This document shows, piece by piece, positions 53,292 through 62,198 of a DNA stretch of 64,000 bases. Made by a program: the position numbers and the translations under genes. The stretch is from CAVQWH01 sp963717595 (lineage in GTDB: Bacteria > Patescibacteriota > Saccharimonadia > Saccharimonadales > Saccharimonadaceae): contig CAVQWH010000001.1 of assembly GCA_963717595.1 (NCBI GenBank), positions 186,001 to 250,000 of the forward strand, given 5' to 3'. The notes under the pieces were generated by a model. It did no database searches, was not told the origin of the DNA, and worked only from the letters and a program-made list of their open reading frames with translations. Each line of letters starts with the position of its first letter. Positions within the stretch are counted from its first letter, which is position 1.

Positions 53292-53365
53292 AGCTACTGA
53301 CTATTATACTCGCTATTAGAGTTTCTTATAGCCTATACTATAGCAAAAATTACATCAAATTGCAA

Positions 53366-55444
53366 CTAACGTTCGCGCAAATGCTCATTTGCTACAGCAG
53401 ATCCTTGTGGCTTAGTCTGAGGCCTGGGCTGATTCTTGCGAACCTGCGGAGAAGATTGACTTTTCTGATCGCCAGAAACTTCATTTATAACTGGTATAAC
53501 AATCGGTGTTCGCCGAGTATTGTCATAAAGTATATGAGTAACTTCTTCTTTTATTTCTTTTTTAAGACTATCAATGTCAGGCTTACGGCTACCAAAACTG
53601 CGTGCAGATTTTTGCTTCAAGTATTGGCGGATCGTGTTCATTAATTCTTCGCTATCTCTAAGATAGATAAACCCTCGGGAAATAATGTCTGGGCTCGTAA
53701 GCAAGCGGCCAGTTTGACGGCTAACCGTTAAAACGACTACAAACATTCCCTCATTAGCCATATGTAGCCTATCTTTCAAAACTACTTCGCTTACCTCAGC
53801 CCCGCTGTCATCATACATAATCCCTCCGACCGGTATTCGCCCAGTTTTCTGCGCTTGACCATTCGAAGAAATCTCAATAACATCGCCAGCGTCGCATACA
53901 AAAATATTTTTACGAGGAATAGCGCATTCTTTCTCAGCAAGTTCAGCATTGTGGACTAAATGGTGGAATTCACCGTGAATTGGTAAATAATAGGTAGGGT
54001 TCAGGGCGTTAACAAATTTAATATGGTCGTCGTAATAACCGTGGCCACTTAAGTGTAGCGGCCCCACGCCAGTTAAATGGCTTTTACCATTTTGTATTAC
54101 ATCACTCCCCTCTCTCATTAAGCCGTCAACTGTGCGCACAACATACTTCTCATTGCCAGGAATAGCGTTTGAGCTAAATACTATTACGTCACTGTGCTTG
54201 ATTTTGATGTGTTTATGAGCACCTGATGCCATTCGATTTAGGACAGCGTTGAATTCTCCCTGGGAGCCGGTACAAACGATGGTAACTTTGCCGTCGGGCA
54301 TACGAACCATGTCTTCCATTTTCACTATTACATCTTTAGGAATTTTGATAGCGTTAGCGCGCAAAGCAACTTCCAAGTTCTGAATCATACTATAACCCGC
54401 AAAAGCTACCTTGCGGCCGTGCTTCTTAGCTTCTTCTAATATTAGTTGCATCCGGTGAAGCTGTGATGAAAAACAGCTAATTATAATGCGGCCGTTAGGA
54501 TATTTGTCCATCACTTGGCCAAAACTTTGCTGAATATCGTGTTCACCATGAGTGTGGGTACCAGCTGATTCGCAGTTAGTACTTTCGTTCATGAGCATCA
54601 ATATTCCCTCTTTAGCAGAAATTTCCGTTAACCGTTCGAGATCAAACTTTTTCCCATCCACAGGGTTCTCCTCAAAGCGCCAGTCACCACTATCAACTAT
54701 TACCCCCAAGGGCGTTCTTATAACGACAGCTGTAGAATCAGGTATAGAGTGGTTAACGCGAACCAACTCAATACTAAAATTATCACCTAACTGTACACGC
54801 TCATGAGCTTCCGGGTTAAGTACATTAAACTGAGGCTGGAAGCCGGATGAAGCTTCTTCCATATTTTTTTTCAACATACCAATAGTTAATTCGCCCGAGT
54901 AAACCGGTGCAGGAATCTTGTGTATCAAGTGACGAAAAGCCCCGATGTGGTCTAGGTGGCCATGCGTAAAGATGTGACCGCGAATTTTATGTTTGCGTTC
55001 TTCTAAATAAGTAATATCTGGAACAATGTAATTAATACCAGGATAGTCAGCACCCGGAAATAAAAATCCCATATCAATTACTATGATGTCGTTGTCGTAC
55101 TCCAAAGCCATCATGTTTTTACCAATACCCATTTCGCCTAATCCACCAATAGGCATAATTTTCAGCTTTTTATTTCCATCAGGACGTCGATTTTTTTGAT
55201 CACTTAAACTGAATTGACGGCCTTCGTAGCCGTTATATATTGACTTATTAACAGGTACATCTATCATGTGTTGCGAAGCTTTTAGCTTTACATTTTCACT
55301 ATTGCGACGCTGCGCACGTTGCACCTCGCCACGTCTAGTTTGGGTTTTAGCGAGCACACTATTTTGCTCGCGTTGTTTTTTAAGCTGGGACGAACGTTTT
55401 GAAACGTCATCTTGTTGGGGATTGGATAGTTTTCTTCCTCCCAT
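53366..55444 (-). CDS. rnj: Ribonuclease J
   Basis: 692 residues. After a ~70-residue basic Arg/Gln-rich N-terminal extension comes the beta-lactamase/beta-CASP core: PIGGLGEMGIGKNM, the metal motif FTHGHLDHIGAF, DSGDWRFEEN, the CASP region with IISCFSSQLHRMQ, CTGSQGEFNAVLNRMA, and LHLSGHGYYDDH. 5'-3' exonuclease and endonuclease for mRNA decay and rRNA maturation. The next gene, a uracil-DNA glycosylase, ends 1 base upstream of its start. Confidence 0.95.
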   Translation of the reverse strand: MGGRKLSNPQQDDVSKRSSQLKKQREQNSVLAKTQTRRGEVQRAQRRNSENVKLKASQHMIDVPVNKSIYNGYEGRQFSLSDQKNRRPDGNKKLKIMPIGGLGEMGIGKNMMALEYDNDIIVIDMGFLFPGADYPGINYIVPDITYLEERKHKIRGHIFTHGHLDHIGAFRHLIHKIPAPVYSGELTIGMLKKNMEEASSGFQPQFNVLNPEAHERVQLGDNFSIELVRVNHSIPDSTAVVIRTPLGVIVDSGDWRFEENPVDGKKFDLERLTEISAKEGILMLMNESTNCESAGTHTHGEHDIQQSFGQVMDKYPNGRIIISCFSSQLHRMQLILEEAKKHGRKVAFAGYSMIQNLEVALRANAIKIPKDVIVKMEDMVRMPDGKVTIVCTGSQGEFNAVLNRMASGAHKHIKIKHSDVIVFSSNAIPGNEKYVVRTVDGLMREGSDVIQNGKSHLTGVGPLHLSGHGYYDDHIKFVNALNPTYYLPIHGEFHHLVHNAELAEKECAIPRKNIFVCDAGDVIEISSNGQAQKTGRIPVGGIMYDDSGAEVSEVVLKDRLHMANEGMFVVVLTVSRQTGRLLTSPDIISRGFIYLRDSEELMNTIRQYLKQKSARSFGSRKPDIDSLKKEIKEEVTHILYDNTRRTPIVIPVINEVSGDQKSQSSPQVRKNQPRPQTKPQGSAVANEHLRER

Positions 55445-55445
55445 A

Positions 55446-56039
55446 TTATTTTTTTCCTTTCGTTAGTTGTTCTATTATTTTTGGAATTTTTTGAAAATCT
55501 TCTATTAAAGTTTCGCGCATTGCACCATTGTAAAGTGCAGCTGCGGGATGATAAAGGGGTAAAATCACAATTTTTTTATCACCAAAAACCACTCTCTTTG
55601 GCCGGCCGTGACACACGCTAATTCTAAAGTCCGGTAAAAAGTACTCCATACTATGGCGCCCTAAAGTAGCTATGATCAACGGTTCAATAATCTGAATTTG
55701 CTTAGCAAGATAAGGCCAAAAAGCCTGTTTCTCATTTGTTAGAGGGTCTCGATTATTAGGCGGGCGATACTTAACTATGTTGGTAATATAAACATCTTCA
55801 CGCTTCATGCCAATATTCTCTAGCATTTCGTTTAAGAATTTACCTGCTGCACCCACAAAAGGCAGCCCTTGTTCGTCTTCATTCTTACCTGGCGCTTCGC
55901 CGATGAATACTACTTGGGCGTTAATATTGCCATCACCCATTACAAGGTTCTTGGCTGTCTTGGCCAAATCTGGGCAGATATTATTTTTCTTTATATCTGC
56001 CGCAATTTGCTCAAGACGATCTTTTTTGGATTTTGTCAT
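55446..56039 (-). CDS. Family 4-like uracil-DNA glycosylase without the Fe-S cysteines
   Basis: 197 residues. Core motifs GEAPGKNEDEQGLPFVGAAG, TNIVKYRPPNNRDPLTNEK, ATLGRHSMEYFLP and LPLYHPAAALYN match family 4 UDG, which removes uracil from DNA. Family 4 enzymes carry four cysteines for a 4Fe-4S cluster: here only Cys22 of the first CxxC remains (next position Leu), and the KCRPP and ACRPYL cysteines are Tyr and Phe, so the cluster is lost. Activity probably remains, as fold and active-site motifs are intact. Coupled to rnj. Confidence 0.88.
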   Translation of the reverse strand: MTKSKKDRLEQIAADIKKNNICPDLAKTAKNLVMGDGNINAQVVFIGEAPGKNEDEQGLPFVGAAGKFLNEMLENIGMKREDVYITNIVKYRPPNNRDPLTNEKQAFWPYLAKQIQIIEPLIIATLGRHSMEYFLPDFRISVCHGRPKRVVFGDKKIVILPLYHPAAALYNGAMRETLIEDFQKIPKIIEQLTKGKK

Positions 56040-56093
56040 GCAATAAGAGATTCTTTAAGTTGAATCCATTATAGCACAGGTCTTTAAGCAGAC

Positions 56094-58208
56094 CTAATTA
56101 ACACCTTTCATAGTAAGACTAAGACGGCCCCTGTCATCAATTGCAATTAGCTTGACTTTAACTTTGTCACCTTCGTTGACTACATCTGTAACTTTCTCAA
56201 CTCGCTTATCTGACAGCTGGGAAATGTGTAGCATCCCATCTATACCGGGAAGGATATTCACAAAAGCACCAAAGTCTTTCACCGTCACAACTGTGCCGTC
56301 ATAAACTTTTCCTACCTCAGGTTCTTCGGTTAAAGACTTAATCCAGGCAAGAGCTTTTTCAATTGCTTCCCCATTAGCAGCTGCCACTGTAATAAGGCCG
56401 TCATCTTTAATATCGACTTCAGCACCGGTTTCAGAAGTAATCTTATTAATAGTTTCTCCGCCTTTGCCAATAATAGAGCCGATTTTTTCAGGATTAATTT
56501 TAACTTTTTCAATTTGTGGAGCATATGAGCTAAGCTTAGGCCGCGGTTTCGCAATAACAGTAAGCATATGTTTCAAAATTTCTGCCCGGCCTACTTTGCC
56601 TTTCTGTAAAGCCTCGCCTAACACTTCTACTGGCAGGCCATGAACTTTCATGTCCATCTGCAGGGCAGTGATACCTTTTTCAGTACCAGCCACTTTAAAG
56701 TCCATATCGCCAGCAAAATCCTCAGCATCAGCGATATCAGTCAAAACGTATGGGTTGTCACCGTCCATCATCAAACCCATAGCAATACCGCTTACTGGTT
56801 TCTTTATTGGCACGCCTGCATCCATAAGTGCTAAACAGCTAGAGCACGTTGCTGCCATTGAAGTGGAGCCGTTTTGACTCATAATTTCAGTAACACTACG
56901 AATAGCATATGGGAATTCTTCTATGCTAGGTAGCATTGTACTAACAGCTCTTTCTGCTAGGTAGCCGTGCCCAATCTCGCGACGACCCGGCGAACCAAGA
57001 CGCTTAACTTCGCCAACAGTATAACCTGGCGCATTGTAGTGGTGCATATAGCGGCGCTCAAAATCGTTTTGCTCCATAGTATCTACCATTTGCGAGTAAC
57101 TTAATGGAGCCAGGGTCACGATATTCATAGCTTGAGTAACGCCGCGCGTAAATAAACTTGAGCCATGAACTCGAGGTAAAATGCCTACTTCACTACTCAG
57201 CGGGCGAATTTCATCTAGTTTACGACCGTCTGGCCGAGTGCCACTTTTAACTATATGGTCGCGTACATCTTTGTGTAGGGCTGTAGTAAATGCTTCGTCA
57301 TATTCTCGATGCATTCCTTCGTAATCTTCTCCATGTTCCTTTTCCATGTCATCATGAAATGCTTGCCGTAAGTTAGCTACCATTTCATTACGCTCAGGAT
57401 AAGGGGCATGAAGATTTTTACCTAGTTTTCCCTCTACCCATTTGTCTACTATTTTTTGAATTTCCTCATCTGGCAAAACCAGTTCATATTCAAGTTTTTC
57501 AGGCGCAACCTTTTTAACTAGTTCTTTTTGAAGCTTAATAGCAGGTTGCATAGCTTTATGTGCCCAAGCTAAAGCATTGATGACTGTGTCTTCGTCTACT
57601 TCGTTAGCACCAGCTTCTACCATAGTGATCGCCTTATCCTTGCCTGCTACAACCAAATCAAGAGGGCTATCTTCTATTTCTTGCGGGTTAGCAAAAGCTT
57701 TGAATTCTCCATTTACCTGGGCTACTCTTAAACCGGCAATCGGGCCGTCGAAGGGTGCGCCGGTTAAGCTCAAGGCTGTACTCATAGCAATCATTGCAAT
57801 CATGTCAGGGCGAAAACTCGGATCCATCGAGAGAACAGTTGCTACACCTTGAACTTCCTGCCTATAACCTTTGGGGAACAGAGGCCGAATCGGTCGGTCA
57901 ATAATTCGACCAATTAAAATAGCTTCATCACTAGGCCTTCCTTCGCGCTTTATAAAGCGACTACCAGAAATTTTGCCGGCAGCATAAAACTTTTCTTCGT
58001 AATCAATACTTAAAGGAAAGTAGTCCATGCCGCTGATAGGCTTATTCCCCACCATTGCAGTGCCCATCACGACTGTTTCGCCATAGCTAACCAACACAGA
58101 AGCGCTGGTACGAAAACCTATCCTGTTTACTTCCAATTTTAAAGTTTTGCCGCAAAGTTCAGTTTCAACGACAAGTTTTTCTTTGCCAAACGGATTAATA
58201 GTTGGCAT
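56094..58208 (-). CDS. pnp: Polynucleotide phosphorylase
   Basis: 704 residues, complete: two RNase PH-like domains joined by an alpha-helical domain (GRPSDEAILIGRIIDRPIRP; RPDGRKLDEIRPLSSEVGIL; GRREIGHGYLAERAV), a KH domain (IGSIIGKGGETINKITSETG) and an S1 domain (GKVYDGTVVTVKDFGAFVNI). Phosphorolytic 3'-5' exonuclease. Lies downstream of rpsO in the common rpsO-pnp order, with a hairpin leader between them. Confidence 0.97.
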   Translation of the reverse strand: MPTINPFGKEKLVVETELCGKTLKLEVNRIGFRTSASVLVSYGETVVMGTAMVGNKPISGMDYFPLSIDYEEKFYAAGKISGSRFIKREGRPSDEAILIGRIIDRPIRPLFPKGYRQEVQGVATVLSMDPSFRPDMIAMIAMSTALSLTGAPFDGPIAGLRVAQVNGEFKAFANPQEIEDSPLDLVVAGKDKAITMVEAGANEVDEDTVINALAWAHKAMQPAIKLQKELVKKVAPEKLEYELVLPDEEIQKIVDKWVEGKLGKNLHAPYPERNEMVANLRQAFHDDMEKEHGEDYEGMHREYDEAFTTALHKDVRDHIVKSGTRPDGRKLDEIRPLSSEVGILPRVHGSSLFTRGVTQAMNIVTLAPLSYSQMVDTMEQNDFERRYMHHYNAPGYTVGEVKRLGSPGRREIGHGYLAERAVSTMLPSIEEFPYAIRSVTEIMSQNGSTSMAATCSSCLALMDAGVPIKKPVSGIAMGLMMDGDNPYVLTDIADAEDFAGDMDFKVAGTEKGITALQMDMKVHGLPVEVLGEALQKGKVGRAEILKHMLTVIAKPRPKLSSYAPQIEKVKINPEKIGSIIGKGGETINKITSETGAEVDIKDDGLITVAAANGEAIEKALAWIKSLTEEPEVGKVYDGTVVTVKDFGAFVNILPGIDGMLHISQLSDKRVEKVTDVVNEGDKVKVKLIAIDDRGRLSLTMKGVN

Positions 58209-58222
58209 ACTAGTATCCTTTC

Positions 58223-58282
58223 TAGCTTTGCTAGGTAACGGGTGTTATTCTCGCTTCAATGAGAACCACATCCACCACCTAG
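58223..58282 (-). promoter_or_regulatory. pnp leader with alternative hairpins
   Basis: A long irregular stem-loop (58231-58282) is closed by CTAGGT/ACCTAG and tipped by TTCTC/GAGAA pairing. Its 3' CTAG also begins a second hairpin CTAGCAAAGCTAG (58223-58235), directly before the AAAGGAT ribosome binding site, so the two folds compete. E. coli pnp is autoregulated through such a leader; the same here is inference. Confidence 0.5.
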
Positions 58283-58318
58283 TTCTTTAAGCTAACTTAA
58301 ATCTTTATTAGATATAAA

Positions 58319-58585
58319 TTACTTACGCAAGCCAAGCTTTGAAACTAGTTTGCTATAACTCTCAAAATCGGTCTTTTCGAGATATTTAAGCAAACGCTTT
58401 CTTTGCCCAACCATTTGCAACAACCCACGACGTGCTTTGTGGTCGTGCTTATGCAGTTTCAGATGCTCAGTAATTTCCTTAATGCGCTGCGTTAAAACAG
58501 ACGCTTGCACCTCGGGTGAACCGACATCTTTTTTGTGGCGCTGCGTTTTAGCAATCGCCTTGGTTTTGTCCTCGCCAGTAATCAT
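58319..58585 (-). CDS. rpsO: 30S ribosomal protein S15
   Basis: 88 residues with DVGSPEVQASVLTQRIKEITEHLKLH, HDHKARRGLLQMVGQRKRLLKYL and a normal C-terminus. Upstream of pnp, with its own promoter. Confidence 0.98.
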   Translation of the reverse strand: MITGEDKTKAIAKTQRHKKDVGSPEVQASVLTQRIKEITEHLKLHKHDHKARRGLLQMVGQRKRLLKYLEKTDFESYSKLVSKLGLRK

Positions 58586-58597
58586 ATCTGGGTTACC

Positions 58598-58626
58598 ACT
58601 ATAGCACCTCGCGCCCTACAAGGCAA
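58598..58626 (-). promoter_or_regulatory. rpsO promoter
   Basis: Minus strand: TTGCCT (58621-58626), 17 bases, TATAGT (58598-58603), 12 bases from the rpsO ATG, giving a 5' leader of only about 6 bases. Confidence 0.55.
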
Positions 58627-58641
58627 GAAGGAGTTTAATAT

Positions 58642-59310
58642 TTAAGGAGCAACCGACATGGCATCTTTAACGTTCCATTTGTCTATAATAGTACGCCTCA
58701 ACTCCAAGCAATAGGCTCCCACACCCAGCGCTTTCCCGATATCTTCAGCCAAGCTTCGTATGTAGGTTCCACTACTTACATGTACACGTATACTTAGCTT
58801 CGGATATTCGTAGCTCATAATCTCTAAGCTATAGACCTGTATTTTTCTTTTTGGAACTTCAAATTTTTTACCTGCCCTTGCCAACTTGTAAGCTCGCTGC
58901 CCATCTACTTTTACAGCAGAAAATGCAGGCGGGATTTGCTCAATAGTTCCAATAAAACTTGCAAGGATATTTTTTACTTCTTGTAAGTCAGGTTTTTTGG
59001 TACCAATAGTGCTTATTTCCCCTTCTGGGTCTCCAGTGGAGCTAGTCTTTCCTAACAGAAGCGTTGCTTCATAGACTTTGTCTAATTTTGAATACTTACT
59101 AGCGTTCTTGCACTCTTTTCCAACCACTAAAATCATCAACCCGGTAGCAAAAGGATCTAAGGTGCCGGTATGACCTACTTTTACCTTCTTGCCAGCTTGT
59201 TCGCTCAACTGCCTGCGTACACGAGCAACCACGCCAAAACTCGTTATGCCCACAGGCTTGTCTACCAAAATAGTGCCGTTCTCATTCATGCTTTTGGTTG
59301 TAGTTGACAC
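58642..59310 (-). CDS. truB: tRNA pseudouridine-55 synthase
   Basis: 222 residues. NGTILVDKPVGITSFGVV, the catalytic aspartate in GHTGTLDPFATGLMI, QIPPAFSAVKVDGQRAYKLAR and VSSGTYIRSLAEDIG. It lacks the C-terminal PUA extension of larger TruB proteins, as is usual in small genomes. Follows the GNAT region by 6 bases. Confidence 0.96.
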   Translation of the reverse strand: MSTTTKSMNENGTILVDKPVGITSFGVVARVRRQLSEQAGKKVKVGHTGTLDPFATGLMILVVGKECKNASKYSKLDKVYEATLLLGKTSSTGDPEGEISTIGTKKPDLQEVKNILASFIGTIEQIPPAFSAVKVDGQRAYKLARAGKKFEVPKRKIQVYSLEIMSYEYPKLSIRVHVSSGTYIRSLAEDIGKALGVGAYCLELRRTIIDKWNVKDAMSVAP

Positions 59311-59316
59311 AGGTAC

Positions 59317-60063
59317 TTATTTTATGTTTTTTCTCATCAAAGTAACTTTAGCTTGATGGGTATAAGGATTAAGACTATCATCTAACTCTTCCCAGGATTG
59401 TCGTTCATGTCCGCAGACCGTGTAGCCAAGTCGCTCGTAGAGCGCTTGTGCCTGTTGGTTATCATCTTCGACTCCTAGCATAGCTACTAACAAGCCTCTT
59501 TTCATTATATATTCTTCCATCTGTTTAATAAGTTTAGTGCCTATACCAAGGCTTCTTAAGCCAGGCATAGTAGCCAGTTGCCACATATAACCAGCGTCTT
59601 CGTAACGAGCATAGTCAATTCCGCCGATTGACACTGGGAGACCGTCAGGAGAGCGAACTGCTAAATAATCAACTTCACCCTTATTAGATCGTTCCAACGC
59701 TTCTTCAACAGAAAACGAATGAAAATGACCGCCCGCCCAAGCAATATGCTTTAGGTCTTCGTGCCTAAGCCGATCAACTATCAATGAATCCAACCCTCCC
59801 TTTTCTATAATTACACGAACCGCTTGCTCAACTTTTTGTAAGGCTGAATTTGGAATTTCTGCTGCCATTTTCATTAGTCTCTTATTGGCCCGGTATGCGG
59901 AACTGTTGAAGGTCCCGCTACTAGAAGCCGATGGTGAAGGGGGCGTACTATTATCGTTCGAAGGTGGCGGAGTTTGGGGTGAAGATTGCGTAGAACTTTG
60001 AGGATTTAGCTCTGGGGGTGGAGGCAGTTGAGAAAAGTCAGGAAAAGGTGGTGGTGGTGGCAA
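59317..60063 (-). CDS. GNAT acetyltransferase with a Pro-rich start, probably the C-terminal part of the DHH protein
   Basis: The first ~45 residues are a Pro/Ser-rich linker (PPPPPFPDFSQLPPPPE...), then a helical stretch (LMKMAAEIPNSALQKVEQAV) and a GNAT fold: YMWQLATMPGLRSLGIGTKL is motif A with the acetyl-CoA-binding loop, and VEDDNQQAQALYERLGY is motif B. There is no ATG; the apparent start is TTG within the Pro run, overlapping the DHH gene in another frame. Adding one base at 60078-60080 joins both into a single chain, so this may be the fused C-terminal domain. Confidence 0.7.
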   Translation of the reverse strand: MPPPPPFPDFSQLPPPPELNPQSSTQSSPQTPPPSNDNSTPPSPSASSSGTFNSSAYRANKRLMKMAAEIPNSALQKVEQAVRVIIEKGGLDSLIVDRLRHEDLKHIAWAGGHFHSFSVEEALERSNKGEVDYLAVRSPDGLPVSIGGIDYARYEDAGYMWQLATMPGLRSLGIGTKLIKQMEEYIMKRGLLVAMLGVEDDNQQAQALYERLGYTVCGHERQSWEELDDSLNPYTHQAKVTLMRKNIK

Positions 60064-61649
60064 AGGTAGATCTTTGGCCCAATAGCTGCATCAGGGTGGT
60101 TGGCCGGATCAAATGGCATATCGTTAATTACATTCTCAACTGCTTTGCGTGCTTCTTCAGGCCCACCTGGCTGGTTTTGATCATTAGCATGTGCCTGTAC
60201 CTGAGCCTCTAAGTCGGCTAATGTAGGCCCTGAAGGTTTGCTGTCGGCGCTTTCTTCAGATTTACTAGAGACTGGGGTGGTGAGAGAGTTTTCATCTTCC
60301 ATAGGATCAATAAATTGCGGCTCCTCACCTTCCGTATAATCAGGCTGGTTTGCATTTAAAGCACCGTTTTTAGAACCGCCGTGATCAAGTAAGACTTTAT
60401 TACTATCAATGTCAGCAGCTTGCTGTTTCTCAATCTCAGCCTCATGAGTAGTAGCATTTAAAGTGCCTCCTAGGCTAGGTTTATCCGAGGACTCATCGCG
60501 CCAGCTTGGAAGACTTTTTACGTTACTTATTTTTTGTTTTTTAGGTTGTTGACTCTTTTTACCATCCGGCTGCTTAGTAGCTTCCGTGGCAGCTTCTAGG
60601 TCTTTTTTCAAATCTTCAGGCATAGCTGGAGCGGGAGAACCTTCTTCAACGCCAGTTTTTTCGGCTAACGCAGTAGCAAGAGCTTCGCTTTCATCCGAAG
60701 CTGTCTTTTTTATATCTTCATCTGTTTTAGAAGCTGCATCATTACTTGCGCTATTATTTGTATTGTCTTGATGGCTAATTTGCATTTCCCCATCAGCAGC
60801 CTTCTTGCTTTCAGGAGAGCGGAGTTTTTCTGACTTACCTTCTTTAAGCTTTGTTAAATCACTAGAATCTTGAGCAGGTTGACTAGGCGGAATGTCATTT
60901 GCCTCTTCCAACTTCGTGGCAATTAACTGCTGATTCGCACCAGCGGCCATTAATTGAGCGGCCATAGTCATAACGCGAGGGCTAGTGTGGCTGTTACGAA
61001 AACGTTCCGTAGCTGAAACTATGCCAGCTAACAAAGCTGTGGCAATTTGTTCATCAAGCAAACCTGTTTGCAAAGCTTCGCTAAGGCTCATCAACATCTC
61101 ACATAGGCTGCTTGCTTCAACGTCTTGCCAATCAATAGAGCCTAGCTGACTCTTTGTATCATTGGCATTAATTGTAACGATAGTGGCATCATGCAGTATT
61201 TTGCCATGCGCAATTATTGCCTTATCTAGATCTTCTCGCTTTTCTACACCAAGAGCAACAACTAACTCTACATTAAAGTCACCATGGCTAAACTGAAAAT
61301 CTTCTTCGCTAAGTTTAGTTTTATAAGGTGTGATGAAAATTCGAACTACATCGTCCTCAACCTTATAGCGCAATCTGTCAGCTTTATCTTTATCTAGCGC
61401 AATAATAAAATCACGCAGGCTATCAACATTATTTTCAAAAGTCTTATCCGGCTCTAAAAAATTAATTGCCGGAGGTACAGCACCACTAAACACGGCAGTA
61501 GTATGCTTATCCAGTTTATTAAGCATCAGCGTCAAGCCGAGTGCCGCTGAAAGCTCATCCACCGAAGGATTAGCACTAACAGTCACTAAAATATTGCTCA
61601 CGCCCTTGATGCGATCAACAATTTGCTGTTTAGAGTTAGATTCCTGCAT
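60006..61649 (-). CDS. DHH-family phosphoesterase-like protein (C-terminal frame lost)
   Basis: The N-terminal ~240 residues resemble the DHH/NrnA fold (ILVTVSANPSVDELSAALGLTLML; FNVELVVALGVEKREDLDKA; ALLAGIVSATERFRNSHTSP), but the DHH triad itself is not evident (motif I reads ANPSVDELSAAL), so phosphodiesterase activity is doubtful. Then ~270 residues of low-complexity acidic and Ser/Lys/Gln-rich linker follow. The frame ends in KIYLCHHHHLFLTFLN, read out of frame from a Pro-rich segment; one base added at 60078-60080 gives AKDLPLPPPPPFPDF and leads into the GNAT domain. Confidence 0.75.
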   Translation of the reverse strand: MQESNSKQQIVDRIKGVSNILVTVSANPSVDELSAALGLTLMLNKLDKHTTAVFSGAVPPAINFLEPDKTFENNVDSLRDFIIALDKDKADRLRYKVEDDVVRIFITPYKTKLSEEDFQFSHGDFNVELVVALGVEKREDLDKAIIAHGKILHDATIVTINANDTKSQLGSIDWQDVEASSLCEMLMSLSEALQTGLLDEQIATALLAGIVSATERFRNSHTSPRVMTMAAQLMAAGANQQLIATKLEEANDIPPSQPAQDSSDLTKLKEGKSEKLRSPESKKAADGEMQISHQDNTNNSASNDAASKTDEDIKKTASDESEALATALAEKTGVEEGSPAPAMPEDLKKDLEAATEATKQPDGKKSQQPKKQKISNVKSLPSWRDESSDKPSLGGTLNATTHEAEIEKQQAADIDSNKVLLDHGGSKNGALNANQPDYTEGEEPQFIDPMEDENSLTTPVSSKSEESADSKPSGPTLADLEAQVQAHANDQNQPGGPEEARKAVENVINDMPFDPANHPDAAIGPKIYLCHHHHLFLTFLNCLHPQS

Positions 61650-61751
61650 GAGCTAGGTGCCTTGCTTTTTGTTTTTTATGGTTACTCTTAAAATAAAAGA
61701 TAGCACACTTTTGCAACTCTAGTCAATGGTTATGTTTAAGGAGTTTACATC

Positions 61752-61780
61752 TTTACAAATTTCCCCTACTCCGTTATAGT
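61752..61780 (+). promoter_or_regulatory. rpsT promoter
   Basis: TTTACA (61752-61757), 17 bases, TATAGT (61775-61780), then a leader of about 40 bases with CCAGAGGAAA before the ATG. Confidence 0.7.
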
Positions 61781-61826
61781 TGAGTGCTGACTAACAAAGT
61801 AAACTAGTTAATCCAGAGGAAAATAG

Positions 61827-62198
61827 ATGCCTATTATAAAATCAGCTGCAAAACGCATGAGACAAACCAGCAAGCGCCATGCTCGCAATGTAGTTTTAAA
61901 GCGCGAAATCAAAGATGCAGTAAAATCATTTTTAAGCAAACCCAGCGCCCAAGCGCTAAGTAAAGCACAAAGCAAGCTAGACACCGCTGTCAAGAAAAAT
62001 TTATTAAAGAAAAACACGGCCGCCCGACGTAAAGCTCAGCTATCTAAAATCGCTAAGCAAAGTAACGTTAAACTAACTAAAGCCGCACCCAAGAAGCCTG
62101 CCGCTAAGCCAAAGACGGCTACTAAAACAACTAAAAAATCACCCGCTAAAAAACCTGCGACTAAAAAACCTACCGCAAAGAAGTCTTCTAAAAGCTAG
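61827..62198 (+). CDS. rpsT: 30S ribosomal protein S20 with a histone H1-like tail
   Basis: 123 residues; a normal S20 has about 85-90. Residues 1-85 match S20 (MPIIKSAAKRMRQTSKRHAR, KNLLKKNTAARRKAQLSK). The last ~38 residues are Lys/Ala/Pro/Thr repeats (AAPKKPAAKPKTATKTTKKS and on), like eukaryotic H1 tails or bacterial HU/Hc1 extensions; they may bind RNA or DNA. Converges with holA, overlapping by 4 bases. Confidence 0.95.
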   Translation: MPIIKSAAKRMRQTSKRHARNVVLKREIKDAVKSFLSKPSAQALSKAQSKLDTAVKKNLLKKNTAARRKAQLSKIAKQSNVKLTKAAPKKPAAKPKTATKTTKKSPAKKPATKKPTAKKSSKS

